Below are positions 40,454 to 50,289 of a stretch of DNA of 64,000 nucleotides, one piece after another (position 1 is the stretch's first letter; every line of letters begins with the position of its first letter). The stretch lies in assembly GCF_001517935.1 (NCBI RefSeq), contig NZ_LOQF01000002.1:118206-182205 (forward strand). Reading direction: 5' to 3'. Origin of the DNA: Sneathia sanguinegens (GTDB lineage: Bacteria > Fusobacteriota > Fusobacteriia > Fusobacteriales > Leptotrichiaceae). The notes under the pieces are model-generated. The model was not told the origin of the DNA, searched no databases, and saw only the letters and a program-made list of their open reading frames with translations. Position numbers and translations under genes: made by a program.

Positions 40454-41200
40454 TCATTCCTTTATTATAGTTGATATTTCTTCCTTACATTTTTTCATTT
40501 TTTCTATATAATATTGTTTACCATTTGGATCATTCAAGGGTATTGAAATACTTATTGCTCCTACAATTTCTCCACTTGAAGTGTGTATTGGCATTCCTAT
40601 ACAGTAAACTTCTAGTTGATATTCTTCATATTCTGTTGAATAACCATTTTTTCTAATTCTTTTTAAATCTTGTAAAAGTGTATCATAATTCACTATTGTT
40701 CTTGCTGTATATTTTATAATCTCTGTATCATTCCATATTTTTCTAATTTCATCTTCAGGTAAATTAGCCAAAATTGCCTTTCCCGATGCCGTACAATACA
40801 TTGGTGCTCTTTTACCTATCTTGGTTACATTCATTAATTTTCCTGAATTTAGTGGTGTATATTTATCAATGTATAAAATTTGTGAACCATCTTGTATAAC
40901 TAAGTGAATAACACGATCTACTTCATTTGCTAATTTCGTAATAATTCTTTTAGCTTCATTCATAAAATCGAATCTTTGTACTACTCTATTTCCCAATCTA
41001 AACATTTTAAATGTTAATGAATATTTTTTATTCTTTAGTTGCTTAACATAGCCATTATCTTTTAATGCCTTTGCAATTCTAAAAGCCGTAGCCTTATTTA
41101 AACCAACTTTAGAACTTAAATCTGTCAAGCTTATATTATCTTCTTGTGAAATTACTTCAAGAATATTAAGAGCCCTATCCAAACTTTGTAATGTTGACAT
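40454..41200 (-). CDS. IclR-family transcriptional regulator
   Basis: 248 residues. The N-terminal winged helix (LQSLDRALNILEVISQEDNI then LTDLSSKVGLNKATAFRIAK) and the C-terminal effector domain (APMYCTASGKAILANLPEDE, GIPIHTSSG-like IGMPIHTSSGEIVGAISIS) are canonical. A strong AAGGAGGTG site precedes the ATG. It is the first gene of a run with rel, tgt and pepC, an unusual setting for IclR. The palindrome upstream could be its own operator. The effector is unknown. Confidence 0.92.
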   Translation of the reverse strand: MSTLQSLDRALNILEVISQEDNISLTDLSSKVGLNKATAFRIAKALKDNGYVKQLKNKKYSLTFKMFRLGNRVVQRFDFMNEAKRIITKLANEVDRVIHLVIQDGSQILYIDKYTPLNSGKLMNVTKIGKRAPMYCTASGKAILANLPEDEIRKIWNDTEIIKYTARTIVNYDTLLQDLKRIRKNGYSTEYEEYQLEVYCIGMPIHTSSGEIVGAISISIPLNDPNGKQYYIEKMKKCKEEISTIIKE

Positions 41201-41217
41201 AAATATTCACCTCCTTA

Positions 41218-41232
41218 GTAATATATTATTAC
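41218..41232. promoter_or_regulatory. Inverted repeat in the iclR leader (possible operator)
   Basis: GTAATA-TAT-TATTAC, about 20 nt before the iclR start and between a possible promoter (TTGCAA, 17 nt, TATTGT) and the ribosome-binding site. AT-rich, so chance is not excluded. Confidence 0.4.
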
Positions 41233-41261
41233 AATAACACAAAAATAGTAAAATTGCAATT

Positions 41262-41291
41262 AAAAAAAGACTGATTACTTTGTAATCAGTC
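41262..41291 (-). terminator. Terminator of adh
   Basis: GACTGATTAC / GTAATCAGTC perfect stem with a TTTG loop and seven Ts on the minus strand. Confidence 0.88.
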
Positions 41292-41302
41292 CACTATATT
41301 TA

Positions 41303-42316
41303 CTATCTTTTCATATCTATAACCATACGACCTTGTATAGTTCCTGCAGCCATTTCATCAAAAATCTTAGGTGCTTCTTCTATGCTTCTCTTTTGAACTA
41401 CTGGTACTACCTTTCCTTCAGCTCCAAATTGGAATGCTTCTTCTAGGTCTTTTCTTGTACCAACTAATGAACCTATAATTTGAATTCCGTCTAATACAGT
41501 CTTTACTATAGAAACATCCATTGTTTCTGATGGTAAACCAACTGCAACTACTTTACCTCCAGCTCTTACTGAATCTATTGCTTGATTAAATGCAACCTTT
41601 GATACAGCTGTAATAACTGATGAATGAGCTCCTCCAACTTTTTCTTGTATATATTTAGCTGGATCAACTTTTTTACCATTTAAAACTATATCTGCTCCAC
41701 ATTCTTTAGCTAATTTTAATTTATCATCATTAATATCTATAGCTATTACATGAGCATTAAATACTTTTTTAGCATATTGAACTGCTAAGTTTCCAAGTCC
41801 ACCTGCACCATATAAAGCTATCCATTGTCCTGGTTTCAAATCTGCCGCTTTAATTGCTGCATAAGTAGTAACTCCTGCACAAGTTATACTACTTGCTTGA
41901 GCTGGATCCAAACCATCAGGAACCTTAATTGCATAATCTGCTGTAACTATACATTCTTGTGCCATACCACCATCTACAGTATATCCTGCATTTTTAACTT
42001 TTCTACATAAAGTTTCTCTTCCAGTTGTACAATATTCACAACTTCCACATCCTTCAAAGAACCATGCAATACTTACTCTATCTCCAACCTTAAGTGAAGT
42101 AACACCTTCACCTAATTTTTTTACTATTCCTATACCTTCGTGTCCTAATACTGTACCTGCAACATTTCCAAAATCACTATGTGCAACATGTAAGTCAGTA
42201 TGACAAACACCACAATATTCAACTTCAACTAAAGCTTCACCATACTTCAATTCTCTTAATTGTTTTTCAACAACTTCTACACCATTTCCTTCTTTGTTAA
42301 CAACTACTGCCTTCAT
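41303..42316 (-). CDS. adhP: Zinc-dependent alcohol dehydrogenase (AdhP/AdhA type)
   Basis: A medium-chain ADH of 337 residues. Catalytic zinc: [15 protein letters not shown]. Structural zinc: [18 protein letters not shown] site: [16 protein letters not shown]. It reduces acetaldehyde or other aldehydes to alcohols to regenerate NAD during fermentation. Monocistronic with a strong promoter; iclR lies just downstream, separated by a terminator. Confidence 0.95.
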   Translation of the reverse strand: MKAVVVNKEGNGVEVVEKQLRELKYGEALVEVEYCGVCHTDLHVAHSDFGNVAGTVLGHEGIGIVKKLGEGVTSLKVGDRVSIAWFFEGCGSCEYCTTGRETLCRKVKNAGYTVDGGMAQECIVTADYAIKVPDGLDPAQASSITCAGVTTYAAIKAADLKPGQWIALYGAGGLGNLAVQYAKKVFNAHVIAIDINDDKLKLAKECGADIVLNGKKVDPAKYIQEKVGGAHSSVITAVSKVAFNQAIDSVRAGGKVVAVGLPSETMDVSIVKTVLDGIQIIGSLVGTRKDLEEAFQFGAEGKVVPVVQKRSIEEAPKIFDEMAAGTIQGRMVIDMKR

Positions 42317-42357
42317 AATAACCTCCTTGTTATTTTTTTAACATACCTTACGACTTA

Positions 42358-42385
42358 AGTATACCTCGTTCAGTTATTTTGTCAA
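42358..42385 (-). promoter_or_regulatory. Promoter of adhP
   Basis: Minus-strand TTGACA (42380-42385), 16 nt, TATACT (42358-42363), about 40 nt before adhP. Confidence 0.75.
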
Positions 42386-42399
42386 TAGTATAAAATAAT

Positions 42400-42432
42400 A
42401 AATAAAAATCAAGGTTTTTTCAACCTTGATTT
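42400..42432 (-). terminator. Terminator of the pnp-lgt operon
   Basis: AAATCAAGGTT / AACCTTGATTT stem with a 5-nt loop directly at the lgt stop, followed by TTTATT on the minus strand. Confidence 0.85.
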
Positions 42433-43297
42433 ATTCAGTTCTTTTATTAATAATAACTATTCCTACTATTCCACATATAATCATAATAGCACTTACTATG
42501 TATGGCATTTTAAAACCATATATCAATAAATCTTCTGCTCGAAAAGCACTAACAAAAATTCTTATAATTCCATATAAAATCAAATATATCATTGATAATA
42601 TTCCTCTTTTATACTCTTTTTTTCTAAATACAAACCATATTAATAAAAAGGCTATAAAATTTAATACCAATTCATATAACATTGCAGGATGTAATGGATA
42701 TGTTGGAAATTCCATTCCGGCTGAAGTATTTTCAGGAAATACTACTCCCCAAGGTACTAATGGTCTATATTTTGCTTGTTCACTTAGGGGCAAACTATTA
42801 TATAAATTCCACCAAGTAGAAAATTTTCCAGATATTATTACACTCCAAGGTGTAAAAGTCGGAACACCATGTATTTCTCCATTTGCAAAATTTCCAATTC
42901 TGCCCAAAGCTTGTCCCAATATTAAAGGACCAACGGACATATCTGTCAATACAAAGAATTTTTTATTATGCATTTTTGAAAAAATTAGAATTGCTATTAT
43001 TCCACCTATTATTCCACCATGTATAGCAAGTCCACCCTTCCATACCATAGGTATTTCATAAAGCATTTTAGAATAATAGTCCCATTTTAAAATTACATAA
43101 TATATTCTTGCTCCTATAAGACCAGAAAATAGAGTTATAAAAGCAAAATCTTCTATTTGTTTGTTATCTGTTATGCCACGTTTTTTTGCAAGCTTATCAT
43201 GTTTAGCCAAAAATATTGCTATAAAAAGAGCTAAAATATACATTAAGCTATACACTCTTAATTCAAAATTTCCAACTTTAAATAAATATGGTCTCAT
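42431..43297 (-). CDS. lgt: Prolipoprotein diacylglyceryl transferase
   Basis: An inner-membrane enzyme that adds diacylglycerol to the lipobox Cys of prolipoproteins. About 288 residues, seven-helix topology. GLAIHGGIIGGI and GRIGNFANGEIHG are the conserved motifs, with FYIHPAM-like YPLHPAMLYE later. The start is ATG 43297 with AGGTGG 5 nt upstream. Its substrates would include the lipoprotein encoded immediately upstream and the autotransporter with the LVSC lipobox. Confidence 0.95.
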   Translation of the reverse strand: MRPYLFKVGNFELRVYSLMYILALFIAIFLAKHDKLAKKRGITDNKQIEDFAFITLFSGLIGARIYYVILKWDYYSKMLYEIPMVWKGGLAIHGGIIGGIIAILIFSKMHNKKFFVLTDMSVGPLILGQALGRIGNFANGEIHGVPTFTPWSVIISGKFSTWWNLYNSLPLSEQAKYRPLVPWGVVFPENTSAGMEFPTYPLHPAMLYELVLNFIAFLLIWFVFRKKEYKRGILSMIYLILYGIIRIFVSAFRAEDLLIYGFKMPYIVSAIMIICGIVGIVIINKRTE

Positions 43298-43314
43298 TTT
43301 CACCACCTAACTTC

Positions 43315-44259
43315 TTAATAAACATTATAGCTTTCTTTTCTAAAGCCATTAATTTTTTCGATAATTTTTTTTGCATCAATATCGCCATTTGAACTTGCTT
43401 TTTCAAGCCATACAATTGCTTCTTCATATTTGTATAAATTAACATAGCACACACCTATACTTGTAGCTAATTCTTTTTTACCTTTTTTATATTCTTCTAT
43501 TAAATAAGGAATAGCTTTTGCATATTTTTTATTATTAAAATATATTACGCTTAATTCATAATTAGCATCTTTGTTCCCCTCATATTTTGAAATTTCTAAC
43601 CAATTTACAGCTTCATTAATGTTTTTTTGTTTTAAATAAAGAGAAGCTATATTATGTCCTAATTCTTTCACACCTTTTTTATATGCTTTTTTAAAATAGT
43701 TTATTGCTTGATTTGAATTAGAATTTTCATAAGCTTCTAAGCCCTTTTTATATAAATATATACCTTCAAACTTATCTCTTTCTTTTTTCGATTTTAATTT
43801 AGGTATAAGTTTTTCTAATTCATCAGTCTTATTTTCATTTATATATTGCGTTATTTTATTTAATACAACTTCTTGAACATTATTTTTTATAGCTAAATCT
43901 ATATATTTTTCTTTTTCATCATTCATATTTAATTTTTCATAAACTTTAAGCACATATCTTATATCTTTATTACTACCTTTTTTTGCCTTTTTTTGGGCAA
44001 TATAAAAACTAATAGGATCTATATTAGCTTTTTCAAGTATAAGCGTCATCTTATCTTTTGGTTTTTCAAAAGGCTTATCTTCTTTTATATTTTCTTCTTC
44101 AGAAAATATATTATTACCTAAAGTTTTATCATTATCATTATTTCTTATTATTTCAACTGGAACTACCTCTGTAGTATCACTTGGTAAGTCCTTTTTTTCA
44201 TCATATTTTTCACAAGAAATAAATAAAGAAAAGAAAATTAATATAAATATATTTTTCAT
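43315..44259 (-). CDS. TPR/Sel1-repeat lipoprotein
   Basis: 314 residues. The signal peptide ends in a lipobox (SLFISC, Cys16), then a low-complexity acidic linker (about 20-75). The C-terminal half has Sel1/TPR-type repeats (NYFKKAYKKGVKELGHNIASLY, NWLEISKYEGNKDANYELSVIY, VWLEKASSNGDIDAKKIIE; each about 35 residues). Such proteins scaffold periplasmic or outer-membrane complexes. The ATG overlaps the P-ATPase stop (ATGA), and lgt, which lipidates it, follows by 17 nt. Confidence 0.75.
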   Translation of the reverse strand: MKNIFILIFFSLFISCEKYDEKKDLPSDTTEVVPVEIIRNNDNDKTLGNNIFSEEENIKEDKPFEKPKDKMTLILEKANIDPISFYIAQKKAKKGSNKDIRYVLKVYEKLNMNDEKEKYIDLAIKNNVQEVVLNKITQYINENKTDELEKLIPKLKSKKERDKFEGIYLYKKGLEAYENSNSNQAINYFKKAYKKGVKELGHNIASLYLKQKNINEAVNWLEISKYEGNKDANYELSVIYFNNKKYAKAIPYLIEEYKKGKKELATSIGVCYVNLYKYEEAIVWLEKASSNGDIDAKKIIEKINGFRKESYNVY

Positions 44260-46868
44260 TTTTGAACCTTTTTTATTATTTCATTTATAATAACCGGAAT
44301 TAAAACAAATATAACTACTATATCAAAATCAAAAATTGTTAATTTTGTAACACAGAATGCCTTTGCTAATAATGGAGTTGCTGTTAGCATTAATTGCAAT
44401 GCTACCCCAACTATCAATGATAAATTTAAATATTTATTTTTAAATATTCCTACTTTTATCAGATTTTCTTTTTCACTTCTCATTGTAAATGCATAGCATA
44501 ATTGAGAAATTGTTAATACTATAAAGGCCATTGTTCTAGCATATGCTAAGTGAGCTTCTGGTATGCTATTAATATCAATAATTGTAAATAAATTAATACC
44601 TTTTTCTTTTAAGCCTATGTAAAATGCAAGTAGAGTTAAAAATCCTATAGTAAAGCCTCCTATTATAGCTCTTATACCTGAACCATGAGAAAAGAAATTT
44701 TCATCTTGTGGTCTTGGTTTTTCTTGCATAACATCAGTAGATGCTGGATCAACACCTAAAGCTAAGGCTGGCAAAGTATCTGTAACCAAGTTAATCCATA
44801 ATAATTGTGTAGCAATTAAAGGTAGAGGCCATCTAAATATTGTTGCAACTAAAATGGTCATAACTTCTCCCAAATTACAAGTTAATAGAAAAATAATAGC
44901 TTTCTTTATATTATTATATATATTTCTACCTTCTTTTATAGCAGTTACTATTGTTGTAAAATTATCATCTGTTAATATCATATCACTAGCACCTTTTGAA
45001 ACATCTGTACCTGTTATTCCCATTGCAACTCCTATGTCTGCAACCTTTAAAGAGGGAGCATCATTAACTCCGTCCCCTGTCATAGATACAATATTTCCAC
45101 CCTTTTTCAATGCTCTTACTATCTTAACCTTATGCTCAGGTGAAACTCTTGAATATACTCTATATTTTTTTACTATATCCACTAATTCATCATCTGTATA
45201 TTTATCTAACTCTTGTCCCAAACAACATTCTTCAATTTTTGTAGCAATTCCTAATTGCTTTGCAATCGCAAAAGCTGTATTTTTGTGATCTCCTGTTATC
45301 ATTATAACAGTTATACCTGCTTTTTTAGCTTCATTAATTGAAGCCTTTACTTCTTCTCTTGGTGGGTCTATCATTCCAACTATACCCACTAAAACTAAAT
45401 CTTTTTCAAAATCTTCACTATTTATTTGCTTATCAACAATTTTATAAGCACAGGCAAGAACTCTAAGTGCTTTATTAGACATTTCATTTGCTTTGTCTAA
45501 TATTTCTTTTTTATATTCTTCAGTTAATTCTTCTTCTTTTCCATTTTTTATAATATACTTACACTTTGTTAATAAATTATCTAATGCTCCTTTTACATTT
45601 ACCTTATAAGCCACATCATTTTTTGTAAGGGTTGAAGCCATTTTTCTTTCTGAATCAAAAGCAAATTCATCTATTCTTTTTTCAACATTTTCTAATTCAT
45701 CCTTAAAAATTCCATGCTTCATACCATAAGCTATAAGTGCTACTTCAGTAGGATCACCAAATTCTTTCCCATTATTTTCTATTCTTGCATCAGATGAAAG
45801 TATCATTGTTTTTATAAGCAACTCTTTTTTTCCATCAAAAGTATAATCTTTTAACACTGTCATTTTATTTTGAGTCAAAGTTCCAGTTTTATCTGAACAA
45901 ATATAATTAACAGAACCTAAAGTTTCTACTGCAGGCATTTTCTTTATTATTGCATTTTTCTTAGACATTCTAGTTACACCCAAGGCTAATACAATAGAAA
46001 TTATTGCAACTAAACCTTCCGGTATCGCCGCTACTGCTAAACTAATTGATGTAATTAGCATAGTTACGATATCTCTTTTTTGAAAAATACCTATAATAAA
46101 AATAAAAACACAAATGCTTATTGCAATATATCCCAAGTATTTCCCTAACTTATTCATCTTTTTTTGCAAAGGTGTTTGTTCTTCTTCAACTTGCAATAAT
46201 TTTGCAATTTTACCTATTTCTGTATCACAACCAGTAGCACAAACAACTCCTTTTGCTCTTCCATAACTAACTAAAGTTGACATAAATGCCATATTAGTTC
46301 TATCAGCTATTTGAGTATTTTCATCTAAAATTCCCTCTGCATTTTTTTCTGCAGGAACTGATTCTCCAGTAAAACTACTTTCTTCAATTTTTAGATTCAT
46401 TGTTTCTATTAATCTTAAATCTGCTGGAACAATTCTACCTGCTTCTAATAAAACTATATCCCCAATAACTAAATATCTTGATTCTATTTCTTCCATTACA
46501 CCATTTCTTAAAACTATAGCCTTTGGATTAGTCATTTCTTTTAATGCTTGCAAGGCTTTTTCAGCCTTTAATTCTTGCATAAGTCCTACTACAGCATTAA
46601 TCATTACAACAATAAGGATAATAATCGCATCAGTAAATTCTTTATTTACAATAATAGTTACTAAAGCCGATACCAATAAGACATAAATCATTACATCATT
46701 TATTTGTTCAAATAAAAGTTTTAATATTGATTTTTTCTTTTCATCTTCTAATTTATTTTCCCCATTTTTTTCTAAACGAGCTTTTGCTTCTTTTTGTGTT
46801 AAACCATTAATATCATCAGTTTTCAATAATTCTAAGCACTTTCTTATATCTAAATTAAAGTATTTCAA
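44256..46868 (-). CDS. P-type Ca2+-transporting ATPase
   Basis: 870 residues, P2-type (SERCA/PMCA-like). Phosphorylation site CSDKTGTLTQNKM, M4 VAAIPEGLVAI, actuator SSFTGESVPAEK, hinge MTGDGVNDAPSLKVADIG and M6 NLVTDTLPALALG all point to calcium (or calcium/manganese) transport rather than Na/K. The start is a TTG at 46868 with AGAAGGG upstream. It keeps cytoplasmic calcium low. It lies between a PgsA-like gene and a lipoprotein gene. Confidence 0.92.
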   Translation of the reverse strand: MKYFNLDIRKCLELLKTDDINGLTQKEAKARLEKNGENKLEDEKKKSILKLLFEQINDVMIYVLLVSALVTIIVNKEFTDAIIILIVVMINAVVGLMQELKAEKALQALKEMTNPKAIVLRNGVMEEIESRYLVIGDIVLLEAGRIVPADLRLIETMNLKIEESSFTGESVPAEKNAEGILDENTQIADRTNMAFMSTLVSYGRAKGVVCATGCDTEIGKIAKLLQVEEEQTPLQKKMNKLGKYLGYIAISICVFIFIIGIFQKRDIVTMLITSISLAVAAIPEGLVAIISIVLALGVTRMSKKNAIIKKMPAVETLGSVNYICSDKTGTLTQNKMTVLKDYTFDGKKELLIKTMILSSDARIENNGKEFGDPTEVALIAYGMKHGIFKDELENVEKRIDEFAFDSERKMASTLTKNDVAYKVNVKGALDNLLTKCKYIIKNGKEEELTEEYKKEILDKANEMSNKALRVLACAYKIVDKQINSEDFEKDLVLVGIVGMIDPPREEVKASINEAKKAGITVIMITGDHKNTAFAIAKQLGIATKIEECCLGQELDKYTDDELVDIVKKYRVYSRVSPEHKVKIVRALKKGGNIVSMTGDGVNDAPSLKVADIGVAMGITGTDVSKGASDMILTDDNFTTIVTAIKEGRNIYNNIKKAIIFLLTCNLGEVMTILVATIFRWPLPLIATQLLWINLVTDTLPALALGVDPASTDVMQEKPRPQDENFFSHGSGIRAIIGGFTIGFLTLLAFYIGLKEKGINLFTIIDINSIPEAHLAYARTMAFIVLTISQLCYAFTMRSEKENLIKVGIFKNKYLNLSLIVGVALQLMLTATPLLAKAFCVTKLTIFDFDIVVIFVLIPVIINEIIKKVQK

Positions 46869-46883
46869 ATATTCCCTTCTTTC

Positions 46884-47381
46884 TTAGACTAAATTTAAAA
46901 TTTCTAAAGCTACAGCTGGAATTAATAAAAGTGTAGTTATTCCTAAAAAATTAGGTAAAATTAAAATCAAAACCAAGCCTGTAAATTTTGAATAAACAAG
47001 TAACTTTCCTAATTTATTTTCTACTATTTCTCCCTTGCTTAATTTTATAGCTTCTCTACCACTTCTAATAAATTCAAAGGCTATTAATATTAAAAATATA
47101 AATAACCATACCTTTCCTATTGATACTAAAGCTAATAAAAGACCATATATAACAAGAGTATCATTAAGGTCATATAAAATTTTATCATAGATATTAGTAA
47201 TATCTCTTCTTAAAAATTTAATATCTTCTAATATACAAATTGCAAAAACATATAAAGCATATATGCAGGTAAAAAATGAAGTTACATATCCAACTACAAA
47301 TATAGACCCAAAAGTAGATAAAACTATCATAAATAAAGGCAACAATATTATACTTATTATTTTAAATATTCTACTACTCAT
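46884..47381 (-). CDS. Degenerate CDP-alcohol phosphatidyltransferase paralogue (PgsA-like)
   Basis: A 165-residue membrane protein with about five helices. It aligns with its neighbour PgsA in the region EDIKFLRRDITNIYDKILYD and REAIKLSKGEIVENKLGKLL (PgsA: QLVKKGCGVLPAAKIGKIKT). The catalytic motif D-x2-DG-x2-AR-x8-G-x3-D-x3-D is broken: of these, only one Asp of the first pair, the Arg and one later Asp are kept. It is therefore probably not an active synthase. The ribosome-binding site GGAGGG is good and the frame is intact, so the gene seems maintained. The relationship is by eye alignment. Confidence 0.5.
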   Translation of the reverse strand: MSSRIFKIISIILLPLFMIVLSTFGSIFVVGYVTSFFTCIYALYVFAICILEDIKFLRRDITNIYDKILYDLNDTLVIYGLLLALVSIGKVWLFIFLILIAFEFIRSGREAIKLSKGEIVENKLGKLLVYSKFTGLVLILILPNFLGITTLLLIPAVALEILNLV

Positions 47382-47952
47382 CGTATCCCTCCTTCAATTC
47401 TTCAACTGCTTTCAAGTGATATTCTACTCCCGAATAAACTGTCAATATTAAACCTGGGATTATTAAAATATCATTTAATATTTTCATAAATGTAAAGTCT
47501 GGGATTATTAAAATAATAGCTATTGTTATCATTATAACTACAGTCTTTATTTTACCTATTTTTGCCGCTGGTAAAACTCCACAACCTTTTTTTACTAATT
47601 GTATTCTTTCATAAGTCACTAATATTTCTCTAAGTAACATAATGAATACTAATAATACTGACATCTTATCATATTTAACTAATACAAATAAAAAGGTAAA
47701 TGTAATTAATTTATCAGCTATTGGATCCATCATTTTTCCAAAATCTGTAATAGTATTAGTTTCTCTAGCTATTTTTCCATCGTAATAATCAGAAGCACAG
47801 GCTATAGCAAAAACTATCAAAGCTAATATTGAACTAAAAATATTCCACCCTGTTTGAATTCCATATAATGTATAAAATTTCAAGGAACTAAGAATTAAAA
47901 AGGGTACAATTAAAATCATTCTTAAACAAGTTAATTTATTTGACAGATTCAT
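47374..47952 (-). CDS. pgsA: CDP-diacylglycerol-glycerol-3-phosphate 3-phosphatidyltransferase
   Basis: Makes phosphatidylglycerol phosphate. 192 residues from ATG 47952 (MNLSNKLTCLRMI), which has AAGGAG 7 nt upstream. The motif is complete: DYYDGKIAR, 8 residues, GKMMDPIAD, followed by the REILVTYER segment. It overlaps the end of pnp and the following PgsA-like gene. Its substrate CDP-diacylglycerol comes from CdsA, encoded divergently 3 kb away. Confidence 0.93.
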   Translation of the reverse strand: MNLSNKLTCLRMILIVPFLILSSLKFYTLYGIQTGWNIFSSILALIVFAIACASDYYDGKIARETNTITDFGKMMDPIADKLITFTFLFVLVKYDKMSVLLVFIMLLREILVTYERIQLVKKGCGVLPAAKIGKIKTVVIMITIAIILIIPDFTFMKILNDILIIPGLILTVYSGVEYHLKAVEELKEGYDE

Positions 47953-50128
47953 CATTTTGCTCCTTTCCAACCTTTTTCATACTTAAACTAAATTTATCAT
48001 TATCTATACTTATAACCTTAACAGTAATAATTTGACCTTCTTTTAATACATCTTCCACATTTTTCACACGCTTATCTGATATTTCAGATATATGTAAAAG
48101 TCCTTCTTTACCTGGTGCAATTTCAACAAAAGCTCCAAATTTCGCTAATTTAGTAATCTTTCCTTCATATTCCTTATTAAGTTCTATTTGCATTGTTTGT
48201 TTTTTTACTAAATTCAAGGCCTTATTCATCATTTCCATATCTTTACCAAAAATTGTAACTCTTCCATCATCTTCTATATTAATTTCAACCTTTGTTTCTT
48301 CTATAATTGCTTTTATAGTTTTACCTGCAGGTCCTATTAATACTGCTATAGTACTTGGGTCTATTCTTAAATTAATAATTTTTGGTGCATTTTTAGATAA
48401 TGCTTTTCTTGGTTCAGGAATTTCAGCTTCCATAATATCAATAATTTGAAATCTTGCTTTATGAGCTTGTTTTAAAGCTATATCCATAATTTCTTTTGTA
48501 ATACCTTTTATCTTTATATCCATTTGTATAGCTGTTATACCTTTTTTTGTACCTGCTACTTTAAAGTCCATATCTCCTAAGTGATCTTCTAAACCTTGTA
48601 TATCTGTTAAAATTGTATACTCATTTTCTTCTTTAATAAGTCCCATTGCTATACCTGCAACTGTTCCTTTAATTGGAACTCCTGCTGCCATAAGAGCAAG
48701 ACAACCTCCACAAATTGAAGCTTGTGAAGATGAACCATTAGATTCTGTTATATCTGATACAACCCTAACAGTATATGGAAATTCTTCTTCACTAGGCATA
48801 ACAACTTTTAAAGCTCTTTCTGCTAAATTTCCATGTCCTATTTCTCTTCTTCCAGGAGCTCTCATAAAGCCTGCTTCTCCAACTGAAAATGGTGGGAAAT
48901 TATAATGTAAAATAAATTTCTTTCTTTTTTCTTCATCCAATCCATCTACTATTTGTTCATCATCCTTTGAACCCAAAGTGACAGTAGCTAATGATTGAGT
49001 TTCACCTCTAGTAAATAATGCTGACCCATGAGGTATAGGTAAAATATCTACTTGTGCATTTATAGGTCTAATTTCATCTACTTTTCTTCCATCTGGTCTA
49101 TACTTATCATAAATAATTAGATTTCTAACTATAGTTTTTTCCATTTCATGATAGTATTTATGAAATTCTGTTTCATAATAATTAATATCTTTTTTATCTT
49201 CAACAGCTAACATTTCTTCTATTAATTCTGAAATTTCTTTTTGCTTTGTACTTTCAATAATTAATTCTCTTGCAATTTTTTCTTTAAAAATTTCTAATAA
49301 TTTTTCTTCTAATTCATCTACTGCTGCTTGTTTTTCTAACTTACCTGGAACTAAAATTGCTGCTTTTAAATCTTTATTATATTCATTTAAAAATTCAACT
49401 ACTTTTTCATCATAAGTAACTTCTTTAATTTCCATTTTTTCATTACCTATTTCTGAAATAATTTGTTGTTCTTGTTTACAAATTTCTTTTATTTTTTCAT
49501 GACCAAACATAATTGCATTTAACATTTGTTCTTCTGTAACTTCATTTGAACAAGCTTCTACCATAGTTATTGCATCTTCTGTCCCTGCAACTGATAAATA
49601 AATATCACTTTTATCTTGTTCTTCTTTTGTAGGATTTAATACATATTCTCCATTTATATATGCAACTGTTACCCCAGCAACAGGTCCATAAAATGGTATG
49701 TCAGAAATACCTAATGCTAATGATGCTCCTATAGTTGCAAGATTTTCTGGCATATTAATTCCGTCATATGATACTGTGTTTATAACAACATGTACTGCAT
49801 TCAAGAAACCTTCAGGGAATAAAGGTCTTATTGGTCTATCTACTAATCTTGATATTAATATTTCTTCTGTTGATGGTTTTGATTCTCTTTTTACAAAGCC
49901 CCCTGGGAATTTACCTGAAGCATAGAATTTTTCAATATAATCTACTGTTAATGGGAAAAAATCTTGTCCTTTTTTCACATCTTTTGATCTTGTTGCAGTA
50001 ACTAAAACTGTAGTTTCTCCACAAGTTAATAAAACTGCTCCAGAAGCTTGTCTAGCTATCTTACCAGTGTTTACATATAGTGTTTTTTCTCCTAATTTAA
50101 TTTCAAATGTTTTTTCTTTTTCAAACAT
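47936..50128 (-). CDS. pnp: Polyribonucleotide nucleotidyltransferase (PNPase)
   Basis: A phosphorolytic 3'-5' exoribonuclease of 730 residues. Two RNase PH repeats (GQDFFPLTVDYIEKFYASGK; GSALFTRGETQSLATVTLG), FYASGKFPGGF-type loops, then a KH domain (about 555-615, VLIGPAGKTIKAIIEET) and an S1 domain (about 625-695, EGKITKLAKFGAFVEI). It is trimeric and central to mRNA decay. The leader folds into a long stem, as in systems where PNPase controls its own mRNA. Confidence 0.97.
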   Translation of the reverse strand: MFEKEKTFEIKLGEKTLYVNTGKIARQASGAVLLTCGETTVLVTATRSKDVKKGQDFFPLTVDYIEKFYASGKFPGGFVKRESKPSTEEILISRLVDRPIRPLFPEGFLNAVHVVINTVSYDGINMPENLATIGASLALGISDIPFYGPVAGVTVAYINGEYVLNPTKEEQDKSDIYLSVAGTEDAITMVEACSNEVTEEQMLNAIMFGHEKIKEICKQEQQIISEIGNEKMEIKEVTYDEKVVEFLNEYNKDLKAAILVPGKLEKQAAVDELEEKLLEIFKEKIARELIIESTKQKEISELIEEMLAVEDKKDINYYETEFHKYYHEMEKTIVRNLIIYDKYRPDGRKVDEIRPINAQVDILPIPHGSALFTRGETQSLATVTLGSKDDEQIVDGLDEEKRKKFILHYNFPPFSVGEAGFMRAPGRREIGHGNLAERALKVVMPSEEEFPYTVRVVSDITESNGSSSQASICGGCLALMAAGVPIKGTVAGIAMGLIKEENEYTILTDIQGLEDHLGDMDFKVAGTKKGITAIQMDIKIKGITKEIMDIALKQAHKARFQIIDIMEAEIPEPRKALSKNAPKIINLRIDPSTIAVLIGPAGKTIKAIIEETKVEINIEDDGRVTIFGKDMEMMNKALNLVKKQTMQIELNKEYEGKITKLAKFGAFVEIAPGKEGLLHISEISDKRVKNVEDVLKEGQIITVKVISIDNDKFSLSMKKVGKEQNDESVK

Positions 50129-50146
50129 AATTACCTCCTAAATATA

Positions 50147-50214
50147 GAGCGTAGTAAATAATATTGCAAGCCTTTATTTAAAAGGATTCCAAAATTACTT
50201 ACTACTTAACGCTC
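50147..50214 (-). promoter_or_regulatory. Long stem-loop in the pnp leader
   Basis: CGCTC/GAGCG (50210-50214 with 50147-50151) plus an 11-bp helix (50194-50204 with 50152-50162, one G-U) enclose an inner CCTTT/AAAGG hairpin (50171-50185). A double-stranded pnp leader of this kind is an RNase III entry site in enterobacteria; here that role is inferred. Confidence 0.6.
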
Positions 50215-50223
50215 TTATTTTTT

Positions 50224-50253
50224 ATTCTACCACATTTTAATTAGTAAATTCAA
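50224..50253 (-). promoter_or_regulatory. Promoter of the pnp operon
   Basis: Minus-strand TTGAAT (50248-50253), 18 nt, TAGAAT (50224-50229). Confidence 0.6.
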
Positions 50254-50261
50254 TATTTTTA

Positions 50262-50270
50262 TGCTATACT
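50262..50270 (+). promoter_or_regulatory. Extended -10 promoter of the uppS operon
   Basis: TGCTATACT about 20 nt upstream of uppS; weak -35. It is divergent from the pnp promoter. Confidence 0.55.
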
Positions 50271-50289
50271 AATTTATGGAGTGATGATG

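Noticed and set aside
42426..43061. Plus-strand 211-residue frame opposite lgt
   Set aside because: Shadow of lgt; no start signal and low-complexity composition.
46884..47381. Second functional phosphatidyltransferase
   Set aside because: The catalytic motif is broken at most positions, so activity is not supported.
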